A stretch of 64,000 nucleotides of DNA from JACVRW01 sp963746825 (GCA_963746825.1 CAVVCU010000020.1:62001-126000); one strand, 5' to 3'; positions 19,459 to 28,566 are shown, numbered from the stretch's first letter. The notes: generated from the letters alone by a model not told the origin. Numbers and translations: made by a program.

Positions 19459-20589
19459 TTGCTCCCGCTGGTCCTCGCGACCATCGCGACGCAGGCCTCG
19501 ATAGTCGTACTGGCGCCGCTGATCGTGGCCATCGGCCACGACCTGGGCGCCTCGCTCAGCGCGGTGGGACTGGCGCGGTCGGTGATGGCCGCCACCGCGG
19601 TGCTGGTGTCGCTGTCGATCGGCTCGCTGATCGACCGGATCGGGGTCGCGCCGCTGATCCAGGCCGGCGCCCTGCTGGCGATGGCCGGCGCCGGGCTCTC
19701 GGCGCTGGCTCCGTCGCTGGCGTTCTTCTACGCCGCCCACGTGGTCACCGGCGCGGGAGTGGGCTGCCTGCTCTCGGCCGGTTTCGCCGGCGTGGCCGCT
19801 TATTTCGACGACGAACACGCCGCCTGGGCGGTGGGCTGGGTGGTGGGAGCCCAGGCGATCGCTTGGATCGCTGGCAACCCGCTGATCGGCCTGCTCGCGG
19901 AGGAGGGCTCCTGGCGGCTCGGATTCCTCGTTCCCGCGACGGTGGGCGCGCTCGCCTTCGTCGCCGGCCTTCTGGCACCGCGCGGGCGCACCACCGCCGA
20001 CGCGCGCGGCGGCCTGGGCGCGGTGTTTCGCGACCGCTCGGCGCGCCGCTGGACGGTGGCCGAGCTGGTGGCCTACTCGGCCTGGACGGCGGAGATCACC
20101 TACGCGGGCGCCTTCTACATCGAGAGCTACGGCCTCGACGAGAGCGAGGTGGGGCTGCTCCTGGCGGCGGGCTCGATCGTGTTCCTGGTCAGCTCGACCA
20201 ACGCGGCCCGGCTCAGCCGGCGGCTCCCGCGCCGGCCGCTGATCGTGGCTGCCGCGCTGGGCATGGGCGTTCTCCTCATACCCCTGCTGAACCTGACGCC
20301 GTCGGTGTGGTTCACGCTCGCGATCTTCGGCGCGATGGCCCTGTGCGCGTCGCTGCGATCGACCACGGCGAGCACCCTGGGGCTCGACCAGCTGCCCGGG
20401 CAGCCGGGGGCGATGATGGGGGCGCGCACGGCCAGTGCCCAACTGGGCTACATGATCGGCGCGGGCGCCGGCGGGGCGGTGCTCGCGCTCTCCGACTTCG
20501 GCGCGCTCGGCTTCGTGCTCTTCGCCGGGATGGCCCTGTCCGCCCTGTTGATCGCACGGGTCGACGACCCTCAACCCGCCCCGGGCTAA
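19459..20589 (+). CDS. MFS transporter, start codon uncertain
   Basis: Major facilitator of about 376 aa with around 12 hydrophobic helices and MFS loop motifs (IDRIGVAPLIQAG near the 2-3 loop). Its substrate is unknown; drug or metabolite efflux is the usual role. The reading frame is open from inside the preceding carboxylase gene, but no ATG or GTG lies near the expected N-terminus. A TTG at 19459 starts just before the first helix and is used here; there is neither a Shine-Dalgarno nor a -10 box upstream, so an undetected indel is possible. Its TAA stop forms part of the next gene's promoter. Confidence 0.8.
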   Translation: MLPLVLATIATQASIVVLAPLIVAIGHDLGASLSAVGLARSVMAATAVLVSLSIGSLIDRIGVAPLIQAGALLAMAGAGLSALAPSLAFFYAAHVVTGAGVGCLLSAGFAGVAAYFDDEHAAWAVGWVVGAQAIAWIAGNPLIGLLAEEGSWRLGFLVPATVGALAFVAGLLAPRGRTTADARGGLGAVFRDRSARRWTVAELVAYSAWTAEITYAGAFYIESYGLDESEVGLLLAAGSIVFLVSSTNAARLSRRLPRRPLIVAAALGMGVLLIPLLNLTPSVWFTLAIFGAMALCASLRSTTASTLGLDQLPGQPGAMMGARTASAQLGYMIGAGAGGAVLALSDFGALGFVLFAGMALSALLIARVDDPQPAPG

Positions 20590-20592
20590 CAT
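20587..20592 (+). promoter_or_regulatory. -10 element overlapping the MFS stop codon
   Basis: TAACAT, whose TAA is the stop of the MFS gene, is followed by six bases and ATG 20599. No Shine-Dalgarno is present, so the downstream gene is likely leaderless. Confidence 0.55.
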
Positions 20593-20598
20593 CGCGCG

Positions 20599-21111
20599 AT
20601 GACCACCGCTTCCCCTCCCGTCGACGTGTCGAACGCCGAACTGGTCCGCTGGGCGTTCGACGCGATCAATAAGCGCGACACCTCATTGCTCAGGCAGGTG
20701 TGGACCGCCGATACCGTCGAGCGATTCCCGGACAGGACCTGCCGCGGCGCCGATGAGATCGCCGCGTACTTCGACGAGGCGTTCGCCGCCATGCCCGACT
20801 GGCACATGGAGGTCGTCTCCATCGCCGCCGATGGCGACGACGTGTTCGTGCACTGGCATCTCACCGGCACCCACACCGGCCCGCTGCTGGGCATCGAGCC
20901 GACCGGCAAGCCCCTCGCCGTCGACGGCATGGACCACTTCGTGATGCGCGACGGGAAGGTCGCCTCGAACTTCGTGATCTTCGACCAGATGCAGTACGCC
21001 CGCCAGATCGGGATGATGCCGCCGGACGGCTCGGCGGCCGACAAGGCGGTCAAGAGCGCGTTCAATCTGCGGACGAAGGTGGCGGAGCGGATTCGCCGCG
21101 GACGCGGCTGA
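20599..21111 (+). CDS. SnoaL-like (ester cyclase / NTF2-fold) protein
   Basis: Soluble protein of 170 aa with the SnoaL/NTF2 cone fold: N-terminal helix ELVRWAFDAINKRD, strand-helix with EIAAYFDEAFAAMPDW, then the sheet (HWHLTGTHTGPLLGIEPTGK and DGMDHFVMRDGKVA). These small domains act as cyclases, isomerases or ligand binders; no role can be assigned. It has its own likely leaderless promoter and converges on the glycosidase-like gene with a one-base gap between stops. Confidence 0.83.
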   Translation: MTTASPPVDVSNAELVRWAFDAINKRDTSLLRQVWTADTVERFPDRTCRGADEIAAYFDEAFAAMPDWHMEVVSIAADGDDVFVHWHLTGTHTGPLLGIEPTGKPLAVDGMDHFVMRDGKVASNFVIFDQMQYARQIGMMPPDGSAADKAVKSAFNLRTKVAERIRRGRG

Positions 21112-21112
21112 G

Positions 21113-23602
21113 CTAGCGGGTCCGCACCACGAGCACGTGCCGGCCGCCCACGCCGCCGCGCACTCGGGCGCTCACCTCGAGGCCGCGGTGGGTCAGCCGC
21201 AGCAGCGGACGGCGCACCGGCCGTCCGTCCAGCGTCACGCGCCCTATGCGCGCGCCGCGCGCCACCGTGTGGCCGAGCGTGAGCCGGTCCAGCCGCCGCA
21301 CGGTCGTCTCGACGACGGTGCGGTAGCGCCGGCCGCTGTGAGTGGCCGACACGTCGGTCGACCCGTCGCCCATCAGGATCGAGCCTGCGCCGATCCGGCG
21401 CTGCCCGGGCGGCAGCTGGGGCACCACCGCGAGCCGGCGGCGGCCGAGGTCGGGGTGCACGCCGAGCTGCTGGTGGACCACCGGCCACGCCGTGCCGTAG
21501 GCGCCCCAGGCCTGCAGGACCATCGGGCGCTCGAGCAGTGACCGGTCGATCGTGCGGCCCTCGAGCGGCGACGGAGCGATCTCCGGCATCGCGCCGGGCT
21601 GCTCGTCGGCGTTGGGCAGCTGCAGGCGCCGGTTGGCGCGCGTGAAGCGCCGCTGGGCGCCCAGACGCCCGTAGTTGCCCTCGGCCACGGCCATCACCGC
21701 GGTGTTGAGCGTGAAGGCCTGCTTCTCCGACGGCGACCGGCCCGCGCCGTCGCAGCCCGGCCCGCCGGTGTGGAAGAGCCCGAAGCGGTCGGCGTAGCAG
21801 CGGCGCTCGTGCACCCGCAGCGAGGCGCGCGCCCGGCCGAAGGTCGCCAGGCCCGGCAGGGTCACGCCGCGCATCACGAGCTCGGCCTCCATGGGCAGCA
21901 CACCGGTCCAGTGGCGCTGGTAGAGCTGGCGGTTGCGCGGGCCCTTCAGGGAATCCGCGAAGCCCGGCACGCCCGGCATCCACCAATCGCGCTCGAAGGC
22001 GGCGCGCAGCCGGGCGGCGCGGCGCATCGCCCAGCTCGCGGTCCGCCGGTCGCCCTTGGAGCGGGCGAGATCCGCCAGGTCGAGCAATCCGCGGATCGCG
22101 TACACGGCCACGTCGAGCTTCTCTTCGCCCATCCCTTCGCGCTCGACGTTGCCGAGGCCCTCGGGCCAGCCGTCGCGGTCTTGGTCGAGCTCGCGCCACA
22201 CGGTCCGCATGCCCCGCCGCGAGAACGAATAGAGCTGATCGCGAAAGCGGTCGTTGCCGGTCCAGCGCCACAGCAGCGCCACCGCGCTCGGGAACTTCAC
22301 CGTCTCGTCGGTGTTGCCGTCGTCGGCGTCGGAGCCGAAGTAGACGGTGCCGTCGCTCACCACCTCGTGCACGACCTTGCCGCTGCGCGGGTTGTCGATC
22401 ACGCTGATGTCGCGCAGGGCGCGCAGGTGATCCATCACGGGAGCGAACTGGCCCACGGCCACGCTCGCGAACGCCGTGTACTCGCCGTCGGTGGCGAAGA
22501 GCCAGGGATAGTCGGGCCAGCCGGCCCCGAGGAAGCGGATGCGGTCGAGGCGGCCCTCCGGCGCGGGGTACCGCGTACCGGCGCGCGTCTCGCGGATCTC
22601 GAGGTCCCTCGCCACCTGGACCGAGTCGGCCAGGTTCTGCTTGCTCCAGTTGATCCCGCGGGCCAGCAGGCGGTCGCCGGGGAGGAACAGGCGGGTGAAG
22701 CGCGATAGGTTGCGGCGGCGCTCGACCTTCCGGCGCAGCAGCCCCTCCGCGCCGGCCAGCACCGCACTGGCCGAACGGCTTGCCGGGGCCGCTCCCTTCT
22801 GGGATCCGGCCACCGCGATCCAGAGCGTGGTCGCGCCGCCCGCCGGCACGCTGACCCGGTAGCGCAGCCGCCCTCCGGCGCCCTTGCCGTAGGCCGTGTC
22901 GTCGCAGCGGTCGGGCACCTCGGCCTCCTCGTCGGTGGAGGGCGGGCAAACCACGGGGGGCTCCTGGGGGCCGCGGAAGCCGCTGCCGGTCTCTCCGCCG
23001 ATCGCCGTTCCGCGCGCGCCCACCACGGCGGCCCAGTCGCGTCCCGGCTCGCGGAACACGAGCCGGCCGCCCTCGAGCGCCGCGGTGTCCGGCCGGTTGA
23101 AGGCGAGCTGGTCGGGCGTCGAGTCGCCCCAGGGGTAGGCGCTCATCAGCTCCGAGTGGGCATCGATCGAGACCTCCGCCTCACGCGCCGCGCCGGCCGA
23201 GCTCAGGCGTAGGCCGATCAGCAGCGCCCGCCGGCCGTCGGGGGCAAACTCCGTCCTTCGCACCCCCAGCCCGGCGGCGTCGGGCAGCTCCATCTCGACG
23301 TAGCCGTAACCGCTGGTGAAGCGGGTGGCCGCGCCGAGCGGCTGGCCGTCGACCGATAGCCAGATCCCGTCGAGCAACTTGAGCGGCGGCGACCAGATGC
23401 CGCCCATCTCGCCCCGCGTATGAAAGCCCATGGCCGGCCAGCGCCCGTCCTGGGTGCCCACGGCGTAGGCGCGTGTGCCCACCGCGGCGTAGCGGCGGTC
23501 ATCGAGGCGATTCGAGGTCGACAGCTCGGGCGCGGCCGCGGCGGCGGGCGCGCAGCACAGCGCAACCCCCAGGCCGATAAGCACCTTGCGAACCACCCTC
23601 AC
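21113..23602 (-). CDS. Secreted (alpha/alpha)6 glycosidase-like protein
   Basis: Exported protein of 829 aa. A signal peptide (VLIGLGVALCCAPAAAAA) precedes a beta-sandwich-like region (about 30-290), then a helical barrel region (about 300-690) with WPDYPWLFATDGEYT, DGTVYFGSDADDGNTDE, WPEGLGNVEREGMGEEKLD and QLYQRHWTG. This resembles glycogen-debranching and trehalase/glucoamylase-like six-hairpin glycosidases; acid residues in DGEYT and EGMGEEKLD are candidates for catalysis. An Arg-rich beta domain closes the protein. The glycosidase family cannot be fixed by eye. It stands alone, 27 bases downstream of the MBL gene's stop on the same strand. Confidence 0.78.
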   Translation of the reverse strand: MRVVRKVLIGLGVALCCAPAAAAAPELSTSNRLDDRRYAAVGTRAYAVGTQDGRWPAMGFHTRGEMGGIWSPPLKLLDGIWLSVDGQPLGAATRFTSGYGYVEMELPDAAGLGVRRTEFAPDGRRALLIGLRLSSAGAAREAEVSIDAHSELMSAYPWGDSTPDQLAFNRPDTAALEGGRLVFREPGRDWAAVVGARGTAIGGETGSGFRGPQEPPVVCPPSTDEEAEVPDRCDDTAYGKGAGGRLRYRVSVPAGGATTLWIAVAGSQKGAAPASRSASAVLAGAEGLLRRKVERRRNLSRFTRLFLPGDRLLARGINWSKQNLADSVQVARDLEIRETRAGTRYPAPEGRLDRIRFLGAGWPDYPWLFATDGEYTAFASVAVGQFAPVMDHLRALRDISVIDNPRSGKVVHEVVSDGTVYFGSDADDGNTDETVKFPSAVALLWRWTGNDRFRDQLYSFSRRGMRTVWRELDQDRDGWPEGLGNVEREGMGEEKLDVAVYAIRGLLDLADLARSKGDRRTASWAMRRAARLRAAFERDWWMPGVPGFADSLKGPRNRQLYQRHWTGVLPMEAELVMRGVTLPGLATFGRARASLRVHERRCYADRFGLFHTGGPGCDGAGRSPSEKQAFTLNTAVMAVAEGNYGRLGAQRRFTRANRRLQLPNADEQPGAMPEIAPSPLEGRTIDRSLLERPMVLQAWGAYGTAWPVVHQQLGVHPDLGRRRLAVVPQLPPGQRRIGAGSILMGDGSTDVSATHSGRRYRTVVETTVRRLDRLTLGHTVARGARIGRVTLDGRPVRRPLLRLTHRGLEVSARVRGGVGGRHVLVVRTR

Positions 23603-23629
23603 TGGTGGCGTGCCCGGCCCTCGGGGGCG

Positions 23630-24403
23630 CTAAACGCGAGTCAGGTTCTCGGCGTGAATGCCCCGCTGCTCCTTGCTGTCGCGCCCCTTGGGCAGAGGGG
23701 GGCGCTCCTCGCCGCGCTCGACGGCGTCGAGGTACTCGGAATCCTCCTCGAGCAGCCGCAGCGCGGTGTCGCGGTCGCTGGGCGCTCCGTGTCCGGGCAC
23801 GATCGTGTCGGCCGCCTCGACCAGCGGAGCCAGGCGCGCGAGGGTGGCGCGGTAGTCGGCCAGCGAGCCGCCCTGCGAGATCCACGGCACCTCCACCCGC
23901 GAGAGGTAGTCCCCCACCGCCAGGACTCCGCACCAGCGGGCGAACACCGCCATCCCGTCGGGGGTGTGCCCCTCGGCCGGATGGAGCTCGAGCTCCTGGT
24001 CGCCCAGCTCGACCGACCCGGGCACGGGCAGCGCCTGGACCTCGCCGAGCGCCAGCGGCCGGGGCCGCTCGACGTAGAGCTCGTCGTCCTTGTCGCGCAG
24101 CTCGCGCTGCGCGGCGCCCGGCGCGAGGCGCAGGCGCTCCGCGCTTGACTCGGCCACGCCGAGGGCGTAGCCGGGGAAGGCCACCCTTCCGAGGAGATGG
24201 TCGAAGTCGGCGTGGGTCGCGATCAGGGCGTCGGGCTCGAACCCGGCGCCGGCGAGCACGCCGGCCAGAGCGTCGAGCTCCTCGGGGTAGTAGGGCGAGT
24301 CGACCAGCATCGCCTCCCCGCCCGCGCGCAGGGCCAGGGCGTTGGTCTGCCACATGAGGCTGGTGATGACCACGGCGTCGCGGTGAACCGCGACGGTTCT
24401 CAT
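23630..24403 (-). CDS. MBL-fold metallo-hydrolase
   Basis: Metallo-beta-lactamase-fold hydrolase of 257 aa. Metal ligands are visible: THADFDHLLG (HxDxDH), AEGHTPDG, the bridging Asp in LAVGDYL and the His in IVPGHGAP. Such enzymes hydrolyse thioesters, lactones or other esters; nothing fixes the substrate. The C-terminus is charged (RGEERPPLPKGRDSKEQRG). ATG 24403 overlaps the stop of the HAD gene (ATGA), so the two form an operon. Confidence 0.88.
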   Translation of the reverse strand: MRTVAVHRDAVVITSLMWQTNALALRAGGEAMLVDSPYYPEELDALAGVLAGAGFEPDALIATHADFDHLLGRVAFPGYALGVAESSAERLRLAPGAAQRELRDKDDELYVERPRPLALGEVQALPVPGSVELGDQELELHPAEGHTPDGMAVFARWCGVLAVGDYLSRVEVPWISQGGSLADYRATLARLAPLVEAADTIVPGHGAPSDRDTALRLLEEDSEYLDAVERGEERPPLPKGRDSKEQRGIHAENLTRV

Positions 24404-25083
24404 GCGGCGTTGAGCAGCTTGCCCGCGTCGCGGAAGCTCTTGACCTCGCCGTCGGGCTTCTTGAGGCCGGGCTCCAGCTCCTCGCCGTGACGGTTGACCC
24501 AGATCACCGGGATCTTCGACTTGAGACAGGGGTCGACGTCGGTGGGATAGCCCGACGCGATGTGCACCCAATTCTTCTTCGTGCCCTCGATCCGCCGCGC
24601 GCACTCCTTGAAGTGGGCCGGATCGGGCTTGTAGGAACGCACCTGCTGCGCGGTGACCACGAGGTCGAAATCGGCGCGAAAGTGGCGGCGCGTCGCGCCG
24701 AGCAGCTTGTCGTCGATGTTCGAGAGGATGCCGAGCTCGTACTTCTTGGCAAACCGCTCGAGCTGGGCGTTGGTCTCGCGAAAGGCGGGCCAGGAGGGCA
24801 CGCTGTTGGGCAGGAAGTTCGAGCGCGAGGGCTCGAGGTCCCAGCTCAGCTCGCTCGCCACGCGTACCGCCGTGCGACGCAGCACCTCGGCGTAGAGCTC
24901 GTATGAGCCGCGCTGGATGTCCCGCTGGACCTCGATGAAGCGAGGGATCAGGGCGTCGCGGTCGATGGTGAAGCCGTCGCGGTCCGCCTCCTTCTGAAAG
25001 GCGTCGAAAACCCCCGCCTCCCAGTCGATGAGCGTGCCGTAGCAGTCGAAGGTGACGAATTTGACTTCTTTGGGAAGGGCCAT
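24400..25083 (-). CDS. HAD-family hydrolase (haloacid dehalogenase type II-like)
   Basis: HAD hydrolase of 227 aa. Motif I is FDCYGTLIDWE with the Asp nucleophile near residue 13, motif II SNIDDKLL, motif III Lys in SYKPDPAHFKEC, and motif IV in ASGYPTDVDPC. FDCYGTL and length fit L-2-haloacid dehalogenase-like proteins, but many members are phosphatases, so the reaction is open. It leads the two-gene operon with the MBL hydrolase and diverges from sucC. TATCGA lies seven bases before its ATG. Confidence 0.88.
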   Translation of the reverse strand: MALPKEVKFVTFDCYGTLIDWEAGVFDAFQKEADRDGFTIDRDALIPRFIEVQRDIQRGSYELYAEVLRRTAVRVASELSWDLEPSRSNFLPNSVPSWPAFRETNAQLERFAKKYELGILSNIDDKLLGATRRHFRADFDLVVTAQQVRSYKPDPAHFKECARRIEGTKKNWVHIASGYPTDVDPCLKSKIPVIWVNRHGEELEPGLKKPDGEVKSFRDAGKLLNAA

Positions 25084-25100
25084 ATGACTTTCGATAGGGT

Positions 25101-25119
25101 GGCGCGCCCGCGGCGCGCC
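25101..25119. other. Hairpin of two GGCGCGCC octamers in the HAD/sucC divergent gap
   Basis: GGCGCGCC, CGC, GGCGCGCC: each octamer is itself a palindrome and together they can form an eight-pair stem with a three-base loop. It lies between two divergent promoters and may be an operator or insulating structure. Confidence 0.4.
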
Positions 25120-25151
25120 GGTATTCAGCGGCGCAGCATCCTATCTACCCC

Positions 25152-26300
25152 ATGGATCTCCTCGAGTATCAGGGCAAGCAGCTATTCAAGAAGCGCGGCG
25201 TCCCCGTGCCGGACGGCCGGCATGCCGCAACGGTGCCCGAAGCCACCGAGGCGGCCGAGGAATTGGGCTTCCCGGTGGTGATCAAAGCCCAGGTGCAGAT
25301 CGGCGGGCGCGGCAAGGCGGGCGGGATCAAGCTCGCCTCCGACCGCGCCGAGGCACAGGCGCACGCCGAGGCGATTCTCGGCATGGACATTCGCGGGTTC
25401 ACGGTCCACGAGCTCTACGTGGAGCGCGCCAGCGAGATCGACGAGGAGTACTACGCGGCGATCGTGTTCGACCGTTCGGCCAAGAAGCCGATGGCGATGC
25501 TCTCGCGCATGGGGGGAATGGACGTCGAGGCGGTCGTCGACACCGATCCCGAGGCGATGCGCATGCTGCACGTGGACCCGCTGCTCGGCTTCCAGGAGTT
25601 TCACGGCCGCCGCCTGGCCTTCGAGGCCGGTATCGCCGCCGACGTGATCCGGCCGGTGGGCGCGATGCTGGCCAAGCTCTACGAGGTCTTCGAGGCCGAC
25701 GACGCCACGCTGGTGGAAGTCAATCCATTGCTCGTGACGAAGAGCCGCGAGGTGGTGGCCCTCGACGCCAAGGTCACGATCGACGCCAACGCGCTCTACC
25801 GCCACCCGGACATCGCCGCACTGCGCGACGCCTCGGCGGAGGACCCTCAGGAGAAGATGGCCAAGGAGCGCGGGCTCACCTACGTGAAGCTCGACGGCAA
25901 CGTGGGCATCCTCGGCAACGGGGCGGGCCTGGTGATGTCGACGCTCGACGTGGTGGCCCAGGCCGGCGGCAGCCCGGCCAACTTCCTCGACGCCGGCGGC
26001 GGGTCGAAGGCCGAGGCCATCACGAGCGCCGTGGAGGTGATCCTCTCCGACGAGAAGGTCACGGCCGTCCTCTTCAACATCTTCGGCGGCATCACCCGCT
26101 GCGACGAGGTGGCCCGAGGGCTGATCGAGGCCTTCGAGCAGGTCAAGCCCGACGTGCCTTTCGTGGTGCGCCTCGACGGGACCAACGACAAGGAGGGCCG
26201 CGCGCTGCTGGCCGAGGCCGAGCTGCCCAACGTGCACACCGAGTCGACCATGCTCGGCGCCGCGGAGCGCGTGGTGGAGCTGGCGGGGAAGGGCGCCTGA
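25152..26300 (+). CDS. sucC: Succinate-CoA ligase (ADP-forming) beta subunit
   Basis: TCA-cycle enzyme subunit, 382 aa, binding nucleotide and CoA with SucD to interconvert succinyl-CoA and succinate. It opens with MDLLEYQGKQLFKKRGVPVP; the ATP-grasp segment KAQVQIGGRGKAGGIKLA, LVEVNPLLV, GNGAGLVMSTLD and FLDAGGGSKAE are all standard. Length matches the family. The TGA stop shares its A with the sucD ATG. There is no clear Shine-Dalgarno before the start. Confidence 0.97.
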   Translation: MDLLEYQGKQLFKKRGVPVPDGRHAATVPEATEAAEELGFPVVIKAQVQIGGRGKAGGIKLASDRAEAQAHAEAILGMDIRGFTVHELYVERASEIDEEYYAAIVFDRSAKKPMAMLSRMGGMDVEAVVDTDPEAMRMLHVDPLLGFQEFHGRRLAFEAGIAADVIRPVGAMLAKLYEVFEADDATLVEVNPLLVTKSREVVALDAKVTIDANALYRHPDIAALRDASAEDPQEKMAKERGLTYVKLDGNVGILGNGAGLVMSTLDVVAQAGGSPANFLDAGGGSKAEAITSAVEVILSDEKVTAVLFNIFGGITRCDEVARGLIEAFEQVKPDVPFVVRLDGTNDKEGRALLAEAELPNVHTESTMLGAAERVVELAGKGA

Positions 26301-27178
26301 TGGCGATCCTCGTCGACAAGGCCACCAAGCTCTGCGTGGCCGGCATCACCGGCCGCGAGGGCACCTTCCACACCTTGCGAAACCGCGACTACGGCACCGA
26401 CGTCGTGGCCGGGGTCACGCCCGCCAAGGGCGGCCAGGACGTCGACGGCATCCCCGTGTTCGACACGTTCCACGAGGCGGTCGCGGAGCGTGGCGCCAAC
26501 ACGGCGATGATCTTCGTGCCCCCGCGCTTCGCCGCCGATTCCATCCTGGAGGCCGAGGACGCCGGCGTTGAGCTGATCATCGCCATCACCGAGGGCATCC
26601 CCGCCCACGACGAGCTGCGCGTCTACAACCACCTGCTGCGCGGGCCGTCGCGCCTGATCGGGCCCAACTGCCCGGGCATCCTCTCGCCGGGCAAGGCCAA
26701 CGTCGGGATCATCCCGGCCCAGTTCTTCAAGGAGGGCAACGTCGGCCTGGTGTCGCGATCGGGCACGCTGACCTACCAGATCGGCAACGAGCTGGCCCAG
26801 CAGGGCTTCGGCAACTCGTCGATCGTCGGCATCGGCGGCGACCCGGTGCCGGGCTCGAGCTTCATCGACATCATCGAGCTCTTCGAGGCCGACGCCCAGA
26901 CCGAGCTGATCGTGATGTGCGGCGAGATCGGCGGCTCGGCCGAGGAGGAGGCGGCCGAGTACATCGCGGAGAACGTCTCCAAGCCGGTGCTGGCCTACAT
27001 CGCCGGCTTCACCGCGCCGCCGGGCAAGACCATGGGTCACGCCGGAGCGATCGTGTCCGGCTCGCAGGGCACCGCCGCGGCCAAGGCGGAGGCGCTCGAG
27101 GCCAAGGGCGTGCGCGTCGGCCGCAACCCCACCGAGGTCTCGGAGATCGCGGTGGAGATCCTGGGCCAGCGCGTTTAG
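26300..27178 (+). CDS. sucD: Succinate-CoA ligase alpha subunit
   Basis: Alpha subunit of succinyl-CoA synthetase, 292 aa. It shows the CoA-binding start (ITGREGTFHTLRNRDYGTDV), SRSGTLTYQIGNELA and the phosphohistidine region MGHAGAIVSGSQGTA. It is translationally coupled to sucC. Its stop overlaps by four bases the stop of the convergent DUF559 gene. Confidence 0.97.
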   Translation: MAILVDKATKLCVAGITGREGTFHTLRNRDYGTDVVAGVTPAKGGQDVDGIPVFDTFHEAVAERGANTAMIFVPPRFAADSILEAEDAGVELIIAITEGIPAHDELRVYNHLLRGPSRLIGPNCPGILSPGKANVGIIPAQFFKEGNVGLVSRSGTLTYQIGNELAQQGFGNSSIVGIGGDPVPGSSFIDIIELFEADAQTELIVMCGEIGGSAEEEAAEYIAENVSKPVLAYIAGFTAPPGKTMGHAGAIVSGSQGTAAAKAEALEAKGVRVGRNPTEVSEIAVEILGQRV

Positions 27179-28081
27179 TCCCGGCGTCCCCGGGCGGCAA
27201 TGTCAGCGAGCGTGGCCTCCACGAGTGCGGCCTCGAACTTCACCTGGGCGTGAGTGAAGCGCAGTGGCTTGAGTCCCGCTGCGAAGTGCGCCTGATCTCG
27301 CAGGCGGTCGCGCCCCTGCTGCGCGGCCGTTCGGTGATAGCGCAGGCCGTCCGTCTCAACCACGAGGTCCAGAGCAGGCCAGTGGAAATCGACTCTGAAG
27401 CCATTCACCCGCTGCTGGGTCAGCGGCGGGGCCAGGCCGGCTCGTCGGGCGATGGGAGAAAGAGTCGCTCGAGCTCGGAATCGGTGAGGGTGAACGTCTG
27501 CCGGTCGAGCAGTTCGCCGAGCACCCCTACCCCGGGGCGACCGGGGCGAGCCTTCAAAGCGTGCCGCAGCGCCTCGGGATCGATCAGGTCCAGCCGATCC
27601 GCGTCGTTGACGACTGCTTCCAGCTGCCGGTACGGCAGGCGCGGAGCGAGGTCGATGATCGTGCATAGGACACTGGTCACGGGTATCGCTCGGCGGATCA
27701 CGGCGTCCTCTTTGCCGAGCCCGCTGCGACGATGGACCACGATTCGCGTCCTGCGGCGGACCACTCGGTTGGGCACGGAAACCTCAATGAGGCTCCTAGA
27801 TGCAGACCGACGGATGCCCATAGGACCGCCGCGCTCTCGTGACTCAGTAGCGCTCCCGGGCCGCAGCTGAGGACTGCCGCCAGCCACCCGCCCAGCTGGC
27901 TCACCTCGGGCCGGCCGACCGCGTAGACGCCTATTTGGACCCGATGCAGCCGCCCCTTGCGAACGCGGTGCCGGATGGCCTCGGAGCCGTACCCGAGGTC
28001 GACCAGTTGCGCGCGCGTGATCACGCCGTGCTGCTCGCGGGCCAGCGCCCAGGCGGACGACTGAAGCTTTTCCGGGGCCAT
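27175..28081 (-). pseudogene. AbiEi-like N-terminal plus DUF559 endonuclease-like protein, two frameshifts
   Basis: About 300 aa spread over three frames. The first (28081 to about 27800) has the AbiEi-type winged-helix start: REQHGVITRAQLVDLGYGSE, RHRVRKGRLHRVQIGVYAV, LLSHESAAVLW. The second (to about 27440) carries IEVSVPNRVVRRRTRIVVHR and a helix-rich middle. The third ends with FRVDFHWPALDLVVETDGLRYH, the Vsr/DUF559-type nuclease core. This fusion is common in actinobacteria, where its job is unknown. Two separate one-base deletions are needed to explain the breaks, so decay or sequencing error are both possible. No AbiEii partner is nearby. Confidence 0.7.
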
Positions 28082-28164
28082 AGCCCCGTTAAGGGCTCAG
28101 TCGCCGGGATCCGCCCCGGTCGCCCCCGCTTGGGTCTTGGCGCCGTTTGCGCCATGATCCGGCC

Positions 28165-28566
28165 GTGGACGAGCGGCTGGACGTGGTTCGCGCGCTCTGG
28201 TCGACCTACCGCGAAGCGGGAGTCGACGAGGCCATCGCGCTGCTACACCCCGACGTCGAATTCGTCGACCAAGAGGGGCGGACGTTCCACGGCCGCAAGG
28301 GGGTTGCGCGTTTCTTCGCGGAGTTCGAGGAGCGCGGCGAGAGCTTCATGGCCTCGGTGTACACCTTCGAGCTGCACGAGCCCGACCTGATGGTGATCGG
28401 GCACCGCCGCATCCGCTCCGAGGAGGGCATCCGCGGCTCCTACATGTACTTCGTGCACGGCTTTCGCGACGGGCTGGTGTGCCGGCTCACCGCCCACACC
28501 GAGCGCGAGGAGGCCCTGGCGGATATCGACGCGCGCGCTGCCCGGGCTCAGCCCGGCGTCTCGTAG
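28165..28566 (+). CDS. SnoaL/NTF2-like protein
   Basis: Small NTF2-fold protein of 133 aa: RALWSTYREAGVDEAIALLHPDVEFVD, then FHGRKGVARFFAEFEERG and a sheet with a YMYFVHGFRDGLV strand. Such domains bind small hydrophobic ligands or catalyse isomerisations. GTG 28165 is chosen because the conserved helix starts right after it; CATGAT lies six bases upstream, a near-match to the local -10 box. Its end overlaps the convergent membrane gene by 19 bases. Confidence 0.8.
   Translation: MDERLDVVRALWSTYREAGVDEAIALLHPDVEFVDQEGRTFHGRKGVARFFAEFEERGESFMASVYTFELHEPDLMVIGHRRIRSEEGIRGSYMYFVHGFRDGLVCRLTAHTEREEALADIDARAARAQPGVS

Noticed and set aside
27175..28081. AbiE toxin-antitoxin system
   Set aside because: Only the AbiEi-like N-terminal domain is present, fused to DUF559; no AbiEii nucleotidyltransferase lies next to it.
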